From JBCBSS01 sp039819065 (lineage in GTDB: Bacteria > Bacteroidota > Bacteroidia > Cytophagales > Cyclobacteriaceae): 64,000 bases of DNA. A model generated the notes under the pieces. The model saw only the letters and a program-made list of their open reading frames with translations, searched no databases and was not told where the DNA came from. Shown piece after piece: positions 29,108-39,900 of the stretch. The position numbers and the translations under genes were made by a program. The stretch covers positions 1 to 64,000 of the forward strand of contig JBCBSS010000002.1 of the NCBI GenBank assembly GCA_039819065.1. The letters run 5' to 3'. Each line of letters opens with the position of its first letter. Within the stretch, counting starts at the first letter, position 1.

Positions 29108-32100
29108 TTATTCAAACTCAAACTCAGAAATCAATTTAATATCGTCTATACCTATAGTAGTTTCATCTTTGGTTCCATGATCCGATATCTTGACACATTT
29201 AGCCTTATCAACTTTGATGATCTGATCTGCTTTCAAACTACCTCGTGCATACCTTACCTCCATATCAGTTCGGCCGCTACTGCTCTTAATGAGACCAAAA
29301 CCTTCTATTTGCCTTTCGGTAAGCTTAGTGCCAGGGCTCAACTTGTTTTCGATGATTATAACATCTTGTATCACTTCGAACTCGTTGCGCTTGATCAACA
29401 CCACATCTGCTTTCATATAACCACCGGAGGTATTCAATGGCACTTCTGTAATGATATCGGTGTATTCATTGAGATCAATACCCTTCAATTTCTGTTGTAG
29501 CACATCAAACACATGGCCTTTACTCCTAAGACTTTTGACAATATTGTCGCTCAGATCAATACCCAATTGTGTGACTCTTTTAAATGATTGGATATTTGAA
29601 CTTCGATCGAGCCAGTTTTTTAAGGTGGACTTGATATCATTGTTAGAAAAATCAAGGTCATCCAATATCTCGCCGGCATTCTGATAATCAACTTCTGTGA
29701 ATTCATCTACTTTGTGTCCAACGAAGCCTTTCATTAGTTCAGGGTTCTGATTGATCACATCGATTGCCTCATCGTTGATTTCACTGACAAACTTGGCAAT
29801 TGTGTTCTTAGTAGGATCTACATCATCCTTAAATCGGAGAAGTTCAGGTTTGATATTGTCATCAAGCTTGGTGTATGCTAAAAGCACCTGAGGGTCTTTC
29901 TGAGCATACTTTAGACCGGCACCACTGACAGCCTCCCATGCATTCACCAAATCTCTTCTGAGGCCATCTGATTTATTGGCAAAAAACTGTCCCAGATCAG
30001 AATCGACGCTACCTATTAAGGATTTTAAATCTGCAGGTAAATCATTGAACCAATCTGGAATCCCCAGATCATCCATTTTCCTGAAGGCTGAGTAGGCATT
30101 GTCTACCTTAGCTTCCAGAGCGGCAGATTCTGCAATATTGGCTTCTTCTTTAAGCCTTTTAAGGAACCAGCCTATTTTAAATTTATGCGGTACTAAATCC
30201 CGAAGGTCATCAGTACTATTCCCGGCGGTAACAAGTTCATCAAGGAAATTATTAGCCTGGTTTACTGTGGGTAGCACATCATCAGATCTGTTGACCGACC
30301 TGAAAAAATCATCAAACTTGTTAAGCGTATTATTGCCTAACATACCTGGTGTGGCAAGTGCAGTGGTTAACACATTCATCGCGTTAAGCACGTTCTTCGC
30401 CTGTGGAGATATGTTTGGATTATGCTCTAGCGCCTCAGTAGTAATGCTTAACCCGCTACCGACCAGGTCTACCAGTACTAAAGCGCGGCGTATACCTGTG
30501 ACACCTTGCTTCAACTCGGTATAACCAGAGAATAGCCCTACGGCATCTATAGCTAAATTGGTAACATCTGAAACCGTCTCATTGGAGGCTTTATCATCGA
30601 CATATTTCAATACGATAGCAGGAATGACTTGTCCCCCGTTGGCTCCAAACCCTTCCAGCATACCCAGGCTCGATTTGTTCATGAACCAGATGGGTTGGAA
30701 AGCATGCATGTTACCGCTGGCTAACGCTTCTGAATTGAAATCGCCAAGGTGATAAAATCCGATTCTTAAAGTATTGTCGATCTTAATTGTACCGTCATCA
30801 TTAAGGTCGAAATCAGTTTCAATGACAGGCACGGCAACATAGCTGTACTGGTACTTGAGGGTCGACCACATGCGATCGTAGATAGAACGGTAATCGTATC
30901 GCACAGTGTACTTGGCCAAATCATCAATTGGAATAGCAGCCAGCTTATCCGTAAAGTCTGAAGAAGCACTACTAAGATCTGTAAGTACCTCCATCAACTT
31001 TTTATAGTTGTCATTACCTAACCATGCGAAGGAGTCTTGTGTATTATCGACTAATAGGTTAATGATCTTCTTGTCAGACTGTACTTTAGAATCTTTGGTT
31101 AATCCATCCAGCAGATTATTTACCTGATACGTAGGTGTATTCTCAAGTATTCTAAGAATTAGATTCTCGACATATTCCCAGGACCCTCCTTCAAGCAATA
31201 TGCTGATAGCAACGAGGCGTTGCTCCACACTGAAATCATCTCTTAGCTCATCATCGCTAAATAACTGGCTCCATGCCGTGACAACGCCTTTCTTTGTATC
31301 AGTATCCAGTTCTGCCAAGAAGTTGGCTTTGGCAGTATTGGTTTCGTAGGTGAAGGGTAGTAGTTCTTCGAGAAAGTCCTGGAAAAAACCGTATTTATCA
31401 GTTTGCCATTTTTGCCGCCTTACCTCGACACGCATCTTTTCATCAAAGATCCCAGGTTCAATATATCCATTGCTGGAAGCTCCCGGTGAAGGAGGATTAT
31501 TGCGGTTGACACCCTCTATGCCGCTCCAATTATCGAAGTAAACCAGCTTACTAAACTTGTCGAAAAGAGCTGGGTAGATAGTCTTGATCTGTACTATCTT
31601 CGCTAACAATAAATGCTGAGGGGTACCACAGTGGCCCGACAGCATATCCACGTATTCTTCTCGTATGCTCCATTGATTATCCCCAAAAATCCCAGGAGCC
31701 AAATCATATTCGTAGGATCTCGTTTCTAAGATTTGATGGCTCCCATCGAAGGGATTAAAAGAGAAATTGGATTCGTCTAGTATTGGTGCGGGGCTTCTGG
31801 GGCTGTAAGCATTCAGGCCAGATACGCCTATCTTATAAATTGTATACGCGTCTTCACAGGGCAGTGCCATGACGACACTCTGGGGCTGATGAGCAATTAA
31901 ATAATTAGAAGGCTCATATTCATTTCCGTCGGTATCAAAGTAGCCCAAAAAGTTTGTTCCACTAAACCTTGCATCAAACCTGATATCATCTTCGGTCGTA
32001 AATGACCTCAATACTCCGGTGACGATATCCTTATATTCAATGCTTACCAATCCATAGGCGAAAACTATGTTCTTGGTTCTCTCATGTAGGTTTACATAAG

Positions 32101-33694
32101 TTCCAGCCGGGCTAACAAGCGTATAGGAGGCGTGGCTTTCATTTAGAAATGATTCGTGAAGGTTGCTTACACGCACGCTAGCCGCATCGTCCTCATCCTG
32201 GAAGATCGCCGACATATTCTCGGGATCGTGGATGAAGTCCCACTGGTATTTCTTCAGTGCCAGCCCTTCATCCTGATAGTCCATGAGGTTATCGGAAGCG
32301 CGGTCCGCGTGACCGAAATCACTGAATGGATGAGATAACCTAAAAGCACCATGGCCGAGTTCGTGCGCGATACTCTTGACCATATTCTCCTCTGAATAGA
32401 TATTATCCAGGAAAAGAAAGCCATATTGGCGCTTCTTGGGCATGTAGCCTACTTTAAGGCCAGAAGCAGGATTGCGTACTAAGAATAGATAATAAGTGGC
32501 GTTATCCTTGTCATACTGATCTTTGAAAGCTCTCCACACCGTCTTCATATCACCGGTGTAGTTGGAAAGCAAGCCCGTACCTCCGTCATCAAAGCGTTGG
32601 TTGAAATTCAGGTCAGTCTGTACTGGACTATTAAGTGTCACGTCCCACTGTACCACCGCCTGGTTATAGGCTTTATTGAGTTCGGTTACGACATTATTAA
32701 AGTTGTATCCAGATGGCCATGCATTATCGTCGACAGGAACAATGACCAAATTGAAGCGTTCCTGGTCATATGCTTTGATGTTAAGTGTGGCGAGTAACTC
32801 TTCCCTTTCGTCCGGATGGCGATAGAAGGCCTGAAGCTCTTGTACACTACCACTGAAGCCGCCGTTTAGATTTAGGGTCCTAGTGGCATCATCAGGACCT
32901 GGTTGTGCAGTTACGGGTGCTGAAGCTGTTTTATACTGTATATCACCTACGCTTATGTCACTGCCGACCACTTCTACACTTACATCGACCTTATCGGTAG
33001 CACCTGTCGCAATTGACTTCCAGGGCACATAAACGTTTGTTCCACGAATTTGCTTTTGCTCGTATTCACCAAAAATTACGCTACCACCACGTTTGTCAAA
33101 GCCATAGTTCTGCTGCGCATGCTGAGCGAATTGAACCACTGGAAACTCGACATCCACTTGTTCCATAGGCAGACGCCGTAGCATCTCTGCCAGTCCTATT
33201 TCTATGCTCTTGACATATTTAAGGGATGGTCCAAAGAGTATTTTCTCCTGTTCATTGAGATCATTGGTAATGGTGATCTCTACTTCTTTGAGAATGGGCA
33301 CCATTACTTCTCTCACTACTGCCTGAATGCCGGAAGCTGTGAATTGATCGGAGTCTGTCACATTACGACCGACGGCCACCTTGAGGTTATCCTCCCATGT
33401 GCCTTCATCAGAAAGGTTGAGTCCAATCAAAAAGCCTTTGCTTTCGGATTGGTTCACCCAATTTCTCACATATTCGATGAGCTGACTTTCCCCATATTGG
33501 TAGGAAGTGATGACCTGTACATCAAAACCAGTCGTTGTTTTGAAATCACTAATGGCTGAAGACAAGTCTTCTTCGTAGCCTTCAAAAGGGTTCTCTTTGG
33601 CGTGATTGTAGAGATCCTGCCCATAACCCAATGTCACGGATAGCAATGCTATCCATAATGTGAGGGCGATATGTTTTACAAAATTGGATCTCAT
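29108..33694 (-). CDS. Multidomain exported protein: TPM-like, metalloprotease-like, C-terminal nuclease-like toxin
   Basis: A protein of 1528 aa from the ATG at 33694, one base after the previous stop; a longer in-frame start at 33736 would put 14 residues before the signal peptide. Order: signal peptide (to about residue 27, ending LGYGQ); a TPM/Psb32-like domain (about 30-170, with IEYVRNWVNQ and KVAVGRNV); then a zinc-protease-like block with HELGH at about 444-448, a third His seven residues after the second, and NLMDY as a possible Met-turn. A long helical middle follows. The last 120 residues look like a PD-(D/E)xK nuclease: Asp about 1430 in KADVVLI, then Glu 1449 and Lys 1451 in IIIENKLSPG. 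The layout fits a polymorphic toxin with a releasing protease. No T9SS sorting domain is visible. Followed at 7 nt by a candidate immunity gene. Confidence 0.7.
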   Translation of the reverse strand: MRSNFVKHIALTLWIALLSVTLGYGQDLYNHAKENPFEGYEEDLSSAISDFKTTTGFDVQVITSYQYGESQLIEYVRNWVNQSESKGFLIGLNLSDEGTWEDNLKVAVGRNVTDSDQFTASGIQAVVREVMVPILKEVEITITNDLNEQEKILFGPSLKYVKSIEIGLAEMLRRLPMEQVDVEFPVVQFAQHAQQNYGFDKRGGSVIFGEYEQKQIRGTNVYVPWKSIATGATDKVDVSVEVVGSDISVGDIQYKTASAPVTAQPGPDDATRTLNLNGGFSGSVQELQAFYRHPDEREELLATLNIKAYDQERFNLVIVPVDDNAWPSGYNFNNVVTELNKAYNQAVVQWDVTLNSPVQTDLNFNQRFDDGGTGLLSNYTGDMKTVWRAFKDQYDKDNATYYLFLVRNPASGLKVGYMPKKRQYGFLFLDNIYSEENMVKSIAHELGHGAFRLSHPFSDFGHADRASDNLMDYQDEGLALKKYQWDFIHDPENMSAIFQDEDDAASVRVSNLHESFLNESHASYTLVSPAGTYVNLHERTKNIVFAYGLVSIEYKDIVTGVLRSFTTEDDIRFDARFSGTNFLGYFDTDGNEYEPSNYLIAHQPQSVVMALPCEDAYTIYKIGVSGLNAYSPRSPAPILDESNFSFNPFDGSHQILETRSYEYDLAPGIFGDNQWSIREEYVDMLSGHCGTPQHLLLAKIVQIKTIYPALFDKFSKLVYFDNWSGIEGVNRNNPPSPGASSNGYIEPGIFDEKMRVEVRRQKWQTDKYGFFQDFLEELLPFTYETNTAKANFLAELDTDTKKGVVTAWSQLFSDDELRDDFSVEQRLVAISILLEGGSWEYVENLILRILENTPTYQVNNLLDGLTKDSKVQSDKKIINLLVDNTQDSFAWLGNDNYKKLMEVLTDLSSASSDFTDKLAAIPIDDLAKYTVRYDYRSIYDRMWSTLKYQYSYVAVPVIETDFDLNDDGTIKIDNTLRIGFYHLGDFNSEALASGNMHAFQPIWFMNKSSLGMLEGFGANGGQVIPAIVLKYVDDKASNETVSDVTNLAIDAVGLFSGYTELKQGVTGIRRALVLVDLVGSGLSITTEALEHNPNISPQAKNVLNAMNVLTTALATPGMLGNNTLNKFDDFFRSVNRSDDVLPTVNQANNFLDELVTAGNSTDDLRDLVPHKFKIGWFLKRLKEEANIAESAALEAKVDNAYSAFRKMDDLGIPDWFNDLPADLKSLIGSVDSDLGQFFANKSDGLRRDLVNAWEAVSGAGLKYAQKDPQVLLAYTKLDDNIKPELLRFKDDVDPTKNTIAKFVSEINDEAIDVINQNPELMKGFVGHKVDEFTEVDYQNAGEILDDLDFSNNDIKSTLKNWLDRSSNIQSFKRVTQLGIDLSDNIVKSLRSKGHVFDVLQQKLKGIDLNEYTDIITEVPLNTSGGYMKADVVLIKRNEFEVIQDVIIIENKLSPGTKLTERQIEGFGLIKSSSGRTDMEVRYARGSLKADQIIKVDKAKCVKISDHGTKDETTIGIDDIKLISEFEFE

Positions 33695-33695
33695 A

Positions 33696-35408
33696 CTAAA
33701 AACGATAGGCGTACCCCATGTTGGCCGTAAACTCATTAAATGGATCTATATTGACTGTTTGGGCATTATTCCTGAGCATAAAAAGGCTAAGGTTCAGGTT
33801 GTGCTTCTTGCCTACCCTATAACCGCCATTGAGCCTGAAATTGATGATCTCACCGGTTTGGTCTCCGTTCACGAAACTGGCATTGTAGGAAAGTGCCGCA
33901 CTGGTGGTTAACTTCTTTTCCAGAAAAGCCTTACTCAGCGCGACATTCGGGCCGAACGTAAAACTCTCACTGGTCTCCAGGCTGCTTTGTGTAGCATTTA
34001 CAGAAACCGTAAGCCCCAATCCGCTCTGCTTGAAATTGGTATTGAAAGCCAGGTTGGCGTTATAGAAATTGGTGATATTCTCAGTGCTTCCTTGCTCGTC
34101 GTTACTTCTATTATAGGACAAGCTGGTGGTCAGCATTTTTCGGTTTTCTGCTCCAGGCTTACTCAGGAAGTAACTCACATTGGCATTTGCACTGTGATTG
34201 ATCTGCCGATAGTTCAGCGTATCGAAATTCTCGAATGGTGTAAGTTGGTTAATGAAATCAAATTGTGACCTGATATTCGTAAAAGACTGAAAGCTACTGT
34301 AGGAGAGATTCACGTTCACCCTTTCCGAAGGCACCACTCCCAAATTCACCGACCCCACGAATCGTTCCATTTCACTGATCTTATCATTGTCGAGGTTATT
34401 GCGTTGAAGCCCCGCATTGGTAGCGAGATTGGCTCTATTCTTCCAGAGCCTGGTATTGAAATTTACCGTGACATTCTCAAGGTCGTTATTGAAGAAATAA
34501 GCGCCGTGTGTTTCATAACCGGGATCGATGCGTTCGTAGTTGATGCCCAAACCGTATTTCTCCGCAGTATATTGGAATGAGGATTTGAAGGCATTGAAGT
34601 AGGATGAGGATTCGCGTTGGGTATAAAGCCCTCCCACGAAAGAAAAGATATTGTCAGGATCACCACTACGCTCTTCTGCCCTGATATCTCTGGTCAATGC
34701 ACTACCCGCGTATTCTGCCGATACCTTAAAACGTTTGAACAGGGTCTTCTCACCACCAATACTCAAAACAAGGTTTTCTTCCGGTAGCACCTCCTGGCTT
34801 TCAGGCACAAAGTCGATAGAGTTGATCTCATCCCTGGATCGAAATAGGATGACATCGACTTTATCCCCACCTTCTCCGTAGGTCAATTTCAAGCCATATC
34901 CCCGCCTTCTGAAAGCAGGAATATCTGCATTTTCTGATGTCGTATCTGGTTCTACCGCTTTCAATAAACGCCCATACATGGCACTGACCTTCAATTTACC
35001 CTCAGGTTCTATCTCTACGCCAGTACCTAGAAAAATGTGTCCGTTCAGCGTATATGGAGAAAAATTCATGCTGCTGTAGCCGATATGGGCAGTGACAGAC
35101 TTATACTGAGGGTGAATGCCGTATTGATTGAATGGCTGCTGGAATGAGCTATTCTGATTAGACAAAGTATAAGAAATGGGCACACTCCATCCGTATAAGC
35201 TAAAATTCAAGCTACCACTCAAGACGAACGTATAGGGGTCTCTTCTGATACCATCAGCATCGGTGGCATAGAAAACCTGATTGAGGGAAGCGCCTCCTGA
35301 TACCTTCAAAGGTTTTTCCTCTTTGCCAATACTCTCCAGGTTTTGGGCACTTGCGCCAAAGCCGAGGGCCATATTGAGGATAGCGATATATATTACTTTT
35401 TTGATCAA
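33696..35408 (-). CDS. Outer-membrane beta-barrel protein
   Basis: A protein of 570 aa with a signal peptide ending GASAQ, followed by repeated amphipathic strands with aromatic ends (LSGSLNFSLYGWSVPISYTL, LTVSVNATQSSLETS) and a C-terminal strand closing on aromatic/Arg (NMGYAYRF), as expected for an outer-membrane barrel. No TonB box or plug is evident. Placed 21 nt after the PorP/SprF-OmpA gene and 1 nt before the toxin-like gene, it could act as the channel or anchor for one of the operon's large products. No specific family is recognised. Confidence 0.78.
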   Translation of the reverse strand: MIKKVIYIAILNMALGFGASAQNLESIGKEEKPLKVSGGASLNQVFYATDADGIRRDPYTFVLSGSLNFSLYGWSVPISYTLSNQNSSFQQPFNQYGIHPQYKSVTAHIGYSSMNFSPYTLNGHIFLGTGVEIEPEGKLKVSAMYGRLLKAVEPDTTSENADIPAFRRRGYGLKLTYGEGGDKVDVILFRSRDEINSIDFVPESQEVLPEENLVLSIGGEKTLFKRFKVSAEYAGSALTRDIRAEERSGDPDNIFSFVGGLYTQRESSSYFNAFKSSFQYTAEKYGLGINYERIDPGYETHGAYFFNNDLENVTVNFNTRLWKNRANLATNAGLQRNNLDNDKISEMERFVGSVNLGVVPSERVNVNLSYSSFQSFTNIRSQFDFINQLTPFENFDTLNYRQINHSANANVSYFLSKPGAENRKMLTTSLSYNRSNDEQGSTENITNFYNANLAFNTNFKQSGLGLTVSVNATQSSLETSESFTFGPNVALSKAFLEKKLTTSAALSYNASFVNGDQTGEIINFRLNGGYRVGKKHNLNLSLFMLRNNAQTVNIDPFNEFTANMGYAYRF

Positions 35409-35429
35409 ACTGTGCTTCTCAGTATCTCA

Positions 35430-36929
35430 CTACTTTTTATAGATAATGAATTCTACTCTTCTATTTTTGGCTCTATTGGCCTCGGTATCATTGGCTACAA
35501 GCGGATCACTAGCTCCCTTTCCTTCTGTCTTAATTCGTCTCTTACTGATGCCTTGCTCCACCAAATAAGCCTCCACTACTTTAGCGCGAGCAATCGATAT
35601 TTTTCTGTTGGCGTTTTCAGTTCCGATATTATCGGCGTGACCAACGATCTGTAATTCAAGGTTGGCATTGACCTTTAAGAGATTAGCTAAATCATCCAGA
35701 TATCGCTTGTCACTCTCATCGAGTATGGCTTGGTTGAAGCCAAAGCTGAACTCTCTTTTTAGTTCGAATTGCACTTCTCCCACATCGGATGTCCCATCAC
35801 CGCTAGTGTCGTTATTATTATCTTCATTGCCTTCTCCCTGTGTCTGGCCACTATTGGTTGGTTGCTGAGAAGAAGGTCTGTTATAATACTGCCTGATTTG
35901 CTTAATAGAATAGTTGTTCACCGCCCTGGCTGGGGTTTTTGGCTTAGGTGTTATTCTTTTCTTGATGGAAAAAGCGAATTCGGTGGCGTACGTTGTAGGG
36001 TCCAGATCTTCTGAGGACAAGCCGATGTCATAACTAAAGCCTACGCTGAAGTTGGGCTGATTGAGCTGAATGCCAAGCACAATGATTTCATCGATGACAT
36101 TCCTGATCTTTAAATTGATGCTCCCGTCCCGAATGGGGTCATAAGGATTCTGATCTTTCAAATAATAGGTGAAATTGGCTCCTACACCCAAAAAGCTGGT
36201 ACCGCCTTGCCCTTCGGCAATGACCTCCGGGGAGATGGCATACTTGTCATTCTCGAATACTCTTGCTCCTGCTTGCAGTGAATATCTGATAGGCCTTGGC
36301 ACATCGTTATCCAAAAAAGATTCGTCCGGTTGGTTGGCATTAAAGAGCGAAAAGCCCAGGTAATGCTTCATATTGCCATTGTCATCTTCCTGGTAGAGTT
36401 GAAGTCCCGCATTGACGCTTAGAAAATTGGTACTCAAATTCTGAAAATTCTCACCTGTACCTGCATCGGGTAGGAAACCAAGATTATCTACCCACTGGCT
36501 ACCGGTGGTGAAATCGTCCAATGATACTTCTCTTCTGGAAAAGCTCAGACCCGCTCCCGTACTTAAGGCCAGTCTTTCACCTAAGTAGAAATTATAGGCA
36601 AAGGTGGTAGACAAGCCATATAGGTTGATATCGGCCAAGCCTTCTCCGCTATCGCTCAGAAAGCCTATGCCTACCGCTGCCACTCGTTTTCCATCTTTAT
36701 TAAAAAGAGGTCTTTTTCCGAAGACAGAAACGGTATTGAAAGTCAAGTCAGTGCTGACCCGTTGTGACCTGTAATCGATATAGCCGATGAGATAGTCATC
36801 TGTTGCTGTAGCAGCAGGATTTATCAACTGGGGCGTGTACTCATATTGGGAAAAGCGCACATCCTGAGCACTCAGTATTCCCATAGAAGTAACAATAAAA
36901 AATAGTGTTGCAGTAAAAGTCTTCCTCAT
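35430..36929 (-). CDS. PorP/SprF-family T9SS barrel fused to an OmpA-like domain
   Basis: A protein of 499 aa. After the signal peptide (ending GILSAQ) the mature N-terminus reads DVRFSQYEYTPQLINPAAT, the hallmark of PorP/SprF outer-membrane proteins. Members of this family partner with specific T9SS cargoes; SprF is needed for SprB. After about residue 345 there is a low-complexity Ser/Gln/Asn/Gly linker. An OmpA-like peptidoglycan-binding domain then fills about 385-499 (FGFNQAILDES, LQIVGHADNIGTENAN, ISIARAKVVEAYL, NRRVEFIIYKK). Most family members end at the barrel, so the fusion would tie the cargo platform to the cell wall. It starts 3 nt after the type B cargo gene, matching the usual cargo/SprF pairing. 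Confidence 0.88.
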   Translation of the reverse strand: MRKTFTATLFFIVTSMGILSAQDVRFSQYEYTPQLINPAATATDDYLIGYIDYRSQRVSTDLTFNTVSVFGKRPLFNKDGKRVAAVGIGFLSDSGEGLADINLYGLSTTFAYNFYLGERLALSTGAGLSFSRREVSLDDFTTGSQWVDNLGFLPDAGTGENFQNLSTNFLSVNAGLQLYQEDDNGNMKHYLGFSLFNANQPDESFLDNDVPRPIRYSLQAGARVFENDKYAISPEVIAEGQGGTSFLGVGANFTYYLKDQNPYDPIRDGSINLKIRNVIDEIIVLGIQLNQPNFSVGFSYDIGLSSEDLDPTTYATEFAFSIKKRITPKPKTPARAVNNYSIKQIRQYYNRPSSQQPTNSGQTQGEGNEDNNNDTSGDGTSDVGEVQFELKREFSFGFNQAILDESDKRYLDDLANLLKVNANLELQIVGHADNIGTENANRKISIARAKVVEAYLVEQGISKRRIKTEGKGASDPLVANDTEANRAKNRRVEFIIYKK

Positions 36930-36932
36930 AGG

Positions 36933-39900
36933 CTATCTGATCAATTTTAATATGCCAGAAGTATTCCCTTGAAATTCTATTCTGGAGCCGTCAAAAAATT
37001 CACCCTCAATGGCCCAGGCGTAGTGACCGCTGGGCATAGGCTCACCATCTTTGCTACCGTCCCAGCCGTCTTCCATAATTTCGTTGATATCGTCCGAGCT
37101 AAAGGCTAACTCCCCATTACGGTCATAAATTCTTAGCGAGAGCGTAGCGATACCATCGCCAAATACTCTAAAAGAGTCGTTATTAAAATCACCGTTTGGT
37201 GTAAACAGATCAGGGATAAAGATTTGGTTTCTAACCTGCACAGTGACACTGCCAAATGAAATACAGTCATTTTCATCAGTCACCTCCACCTCATACAATG
37301 TGGTTTGTTCAGGCGAAGCTTCAGGATTAGGAATGGCAATGTTGTTCAATCCTTCAGATGGTGTCCATGAGTAGGATACACCCCCTTGAGCAGTTAAAGT
37401 GACTATTTCGCCTAATCCAATGGTTATGATCTCTGGTTCTACCGTTACCACCGGCAGTGGATCCACGTTGATCGTCACGAAAGAAGTATCTACGATACAA
37501 TTCAGTGTTCTCGTGATCAATCGATAAGTAGTGGTTTCAGTGGGAGTAGCAATGGGGTTAGGGCTCTGAGCATCATCCAAGCTGGCGGATGGTGACCATT
37601 CGTAAGTGTAGGAAAGGACACTACCTGTGGCTGTGGGATCACCTCCAAGGGTAGTATTGCTCTCCAAGCAGATATTCCGCTCTTCTCCGATGGTGATTAC
37701 AGAAGCACTGTCCTGCCTAACCAGTACCGTATCCATATTCTGGCAACCGTTAAGGTCTCCAACAGTAAGTACATATTCAGTATTTTCATTAGGACTGGCT
37801 TGTGGATTAGCAACATCGTCAAAATCCAGCGTAGCAGATGGAGTCCATGAAAAAGTCAGATCGGTAAATCCAGTATAATCACCGCCAATGGTTATAGTTG
37901 TGCCAGGGCACGTGACTTGATCGGGACCTGCATCTGCTAAAGGCAGTTCGAAAAAATCAGCTATGAGTGTATCCTGATTGCTGCATCTGCTGACCAGGTC
38001 GAATACCTCTACAACTACCGTATCTGTTTCAACCACATCGAACTGGAATGCTGTATTGTTGAGCGCTTCTAGCCCGTTAGTCGTCTGCCAGTTGACTGAA
38101 TCTCCAGCCATGGTCAAATTAATGGGGCTACCCAGGCAAATGGTCTGGTCCGGACCAAGGTCTACCACAGGAAGTGGTACCACTTCGATAATCAGGGAGT
38201 CTGTATTGACACATTGATTAACATCTTCAACACGCAGTCGTACGGTATCATCTCTATCTACAGTGTAAGCAATATCCAGATCACTGCTGAACTGACCATC
38301 GCGGAAAGAACTCCATTCGATAGTAGGAAAGAGAATACCAGCACTTAAAGCCACTGTATCACCATCACAAATTGCTTCAGTTGTACCTATATCTATTGAT
38401 GGCAAGGCAAGTGCCGTTACGTTAAACCCGTCTGATACGGTACACCCTAAAGGTTTTTCTACTGTCACATAAATGGAGTCATCCTCAACAACCGTAAAAG
38501 AAATTTGATTGGTATTGTTGGCTAAGGGTCCTTGCTCTCTGGAAAACCAATTGACAACGTCAGAAGCCGTGCCTGCTTGTAGTGCGATCACCTGACCAAC
38601 ACATATACTGGTATCCCTGCCTATATCGACAGGATCACACACCACGAAGCTTTGCTCTGTGGCAAAGTTTGATCCTCTGAAACCTGCATCTACAGTTTGC
38701 GCACTCCAGAAATAAGTACCTTCCGGGAAAGGCCCTAAGACTGAGATCCTCGGGCTACTGGCTACCCTGGGAATTCTGATTACGCCATTGCTCAAATCCG
38801 CCGATGGTGATCTCAAATCGACAGCTCCCGACGTGGTGCCCACATAGATATTGTAACCAAGTCCCGATGTGGTTGTCTCAGTATCGGTACCAGCATCCCA
38901 GCTGAATATGACTGAGTCTCCTTCTACACTGGCCAGAAGATTATTCGGAGCACCCGGTTGTGCATTTACACTAGCCAGGTCGTTGTCATAAACATTGGTA
39001 ATGGGCCCTAAAGAGGAAAAACCGCTAACAAACAGGTCAAGCTTGTTGTCTCCATTATAATCAGCCCAGTTAAGGTTCCCATCAGTCAAACCAGGAAATC
39101 CAATACCTGTTTCTACAAAACCAGTACCGGTATTCTCATATAAGAATGTCCTGAAGTTGGGTGAATCAAATCCACTGGTAATGATGTCAAAGTCTCCGTC
39201 ATGGTCGAAGTCACCCCAAGCGGCAGTGCCTTGTTCCAGCGGTGTTAAGGAGGCGTCCAGAATAAAACCACCTCCGGCGTTATTCAAGTATATGTCATTG
39301 ATTATGGTAGAACCAGCCTGATTACCCGAAATAAAAAGATCCTGAAAACCATCCTGATTATAATCAGCCGCCGCCAATACACCCGAGCGTACTGCAGGCA
39401 ATCCGACACCAGTTAGGGTGAAAGTACGATCTTGATTATTTAAATAGAGTTGGGTGACCCTTTGGTTGACGCCGTTTAAACCACTTACGAGAATATCCGG
39501 GTAGGCGTCATTATTGAAGTCGAAGATCAAAAGGTCTCCATTACTGGTTCCTTCTATATTGGTAGTGATCTCTGAGAATTGACTGTTGCCTGTATTTATA
39601 TATGTTTTAGCGGATACAATTCCAGACTGATCAATCCCAGTGGCCACAATGTCAACCAGACCATCATTGTCTAGATCCACTATCTCAACACTACCAAATG
39701 CAAGCCCTGTGAAATCTTGGGTAGAAAGGGTGAAGATGCCACCGCCTTGATTTACAAAGAGTTGTGATAATCGGGTTCCACCATCGTCTTCTCCAGTAAT
39801 GAAAATATCAACCAAGCCGTCATTATTAACATCCCCCAAGGCAATACCCCCATCACTTACCTGCGGCAACCCAACACCAAAGTTGGTGAAAGTTCCATCG

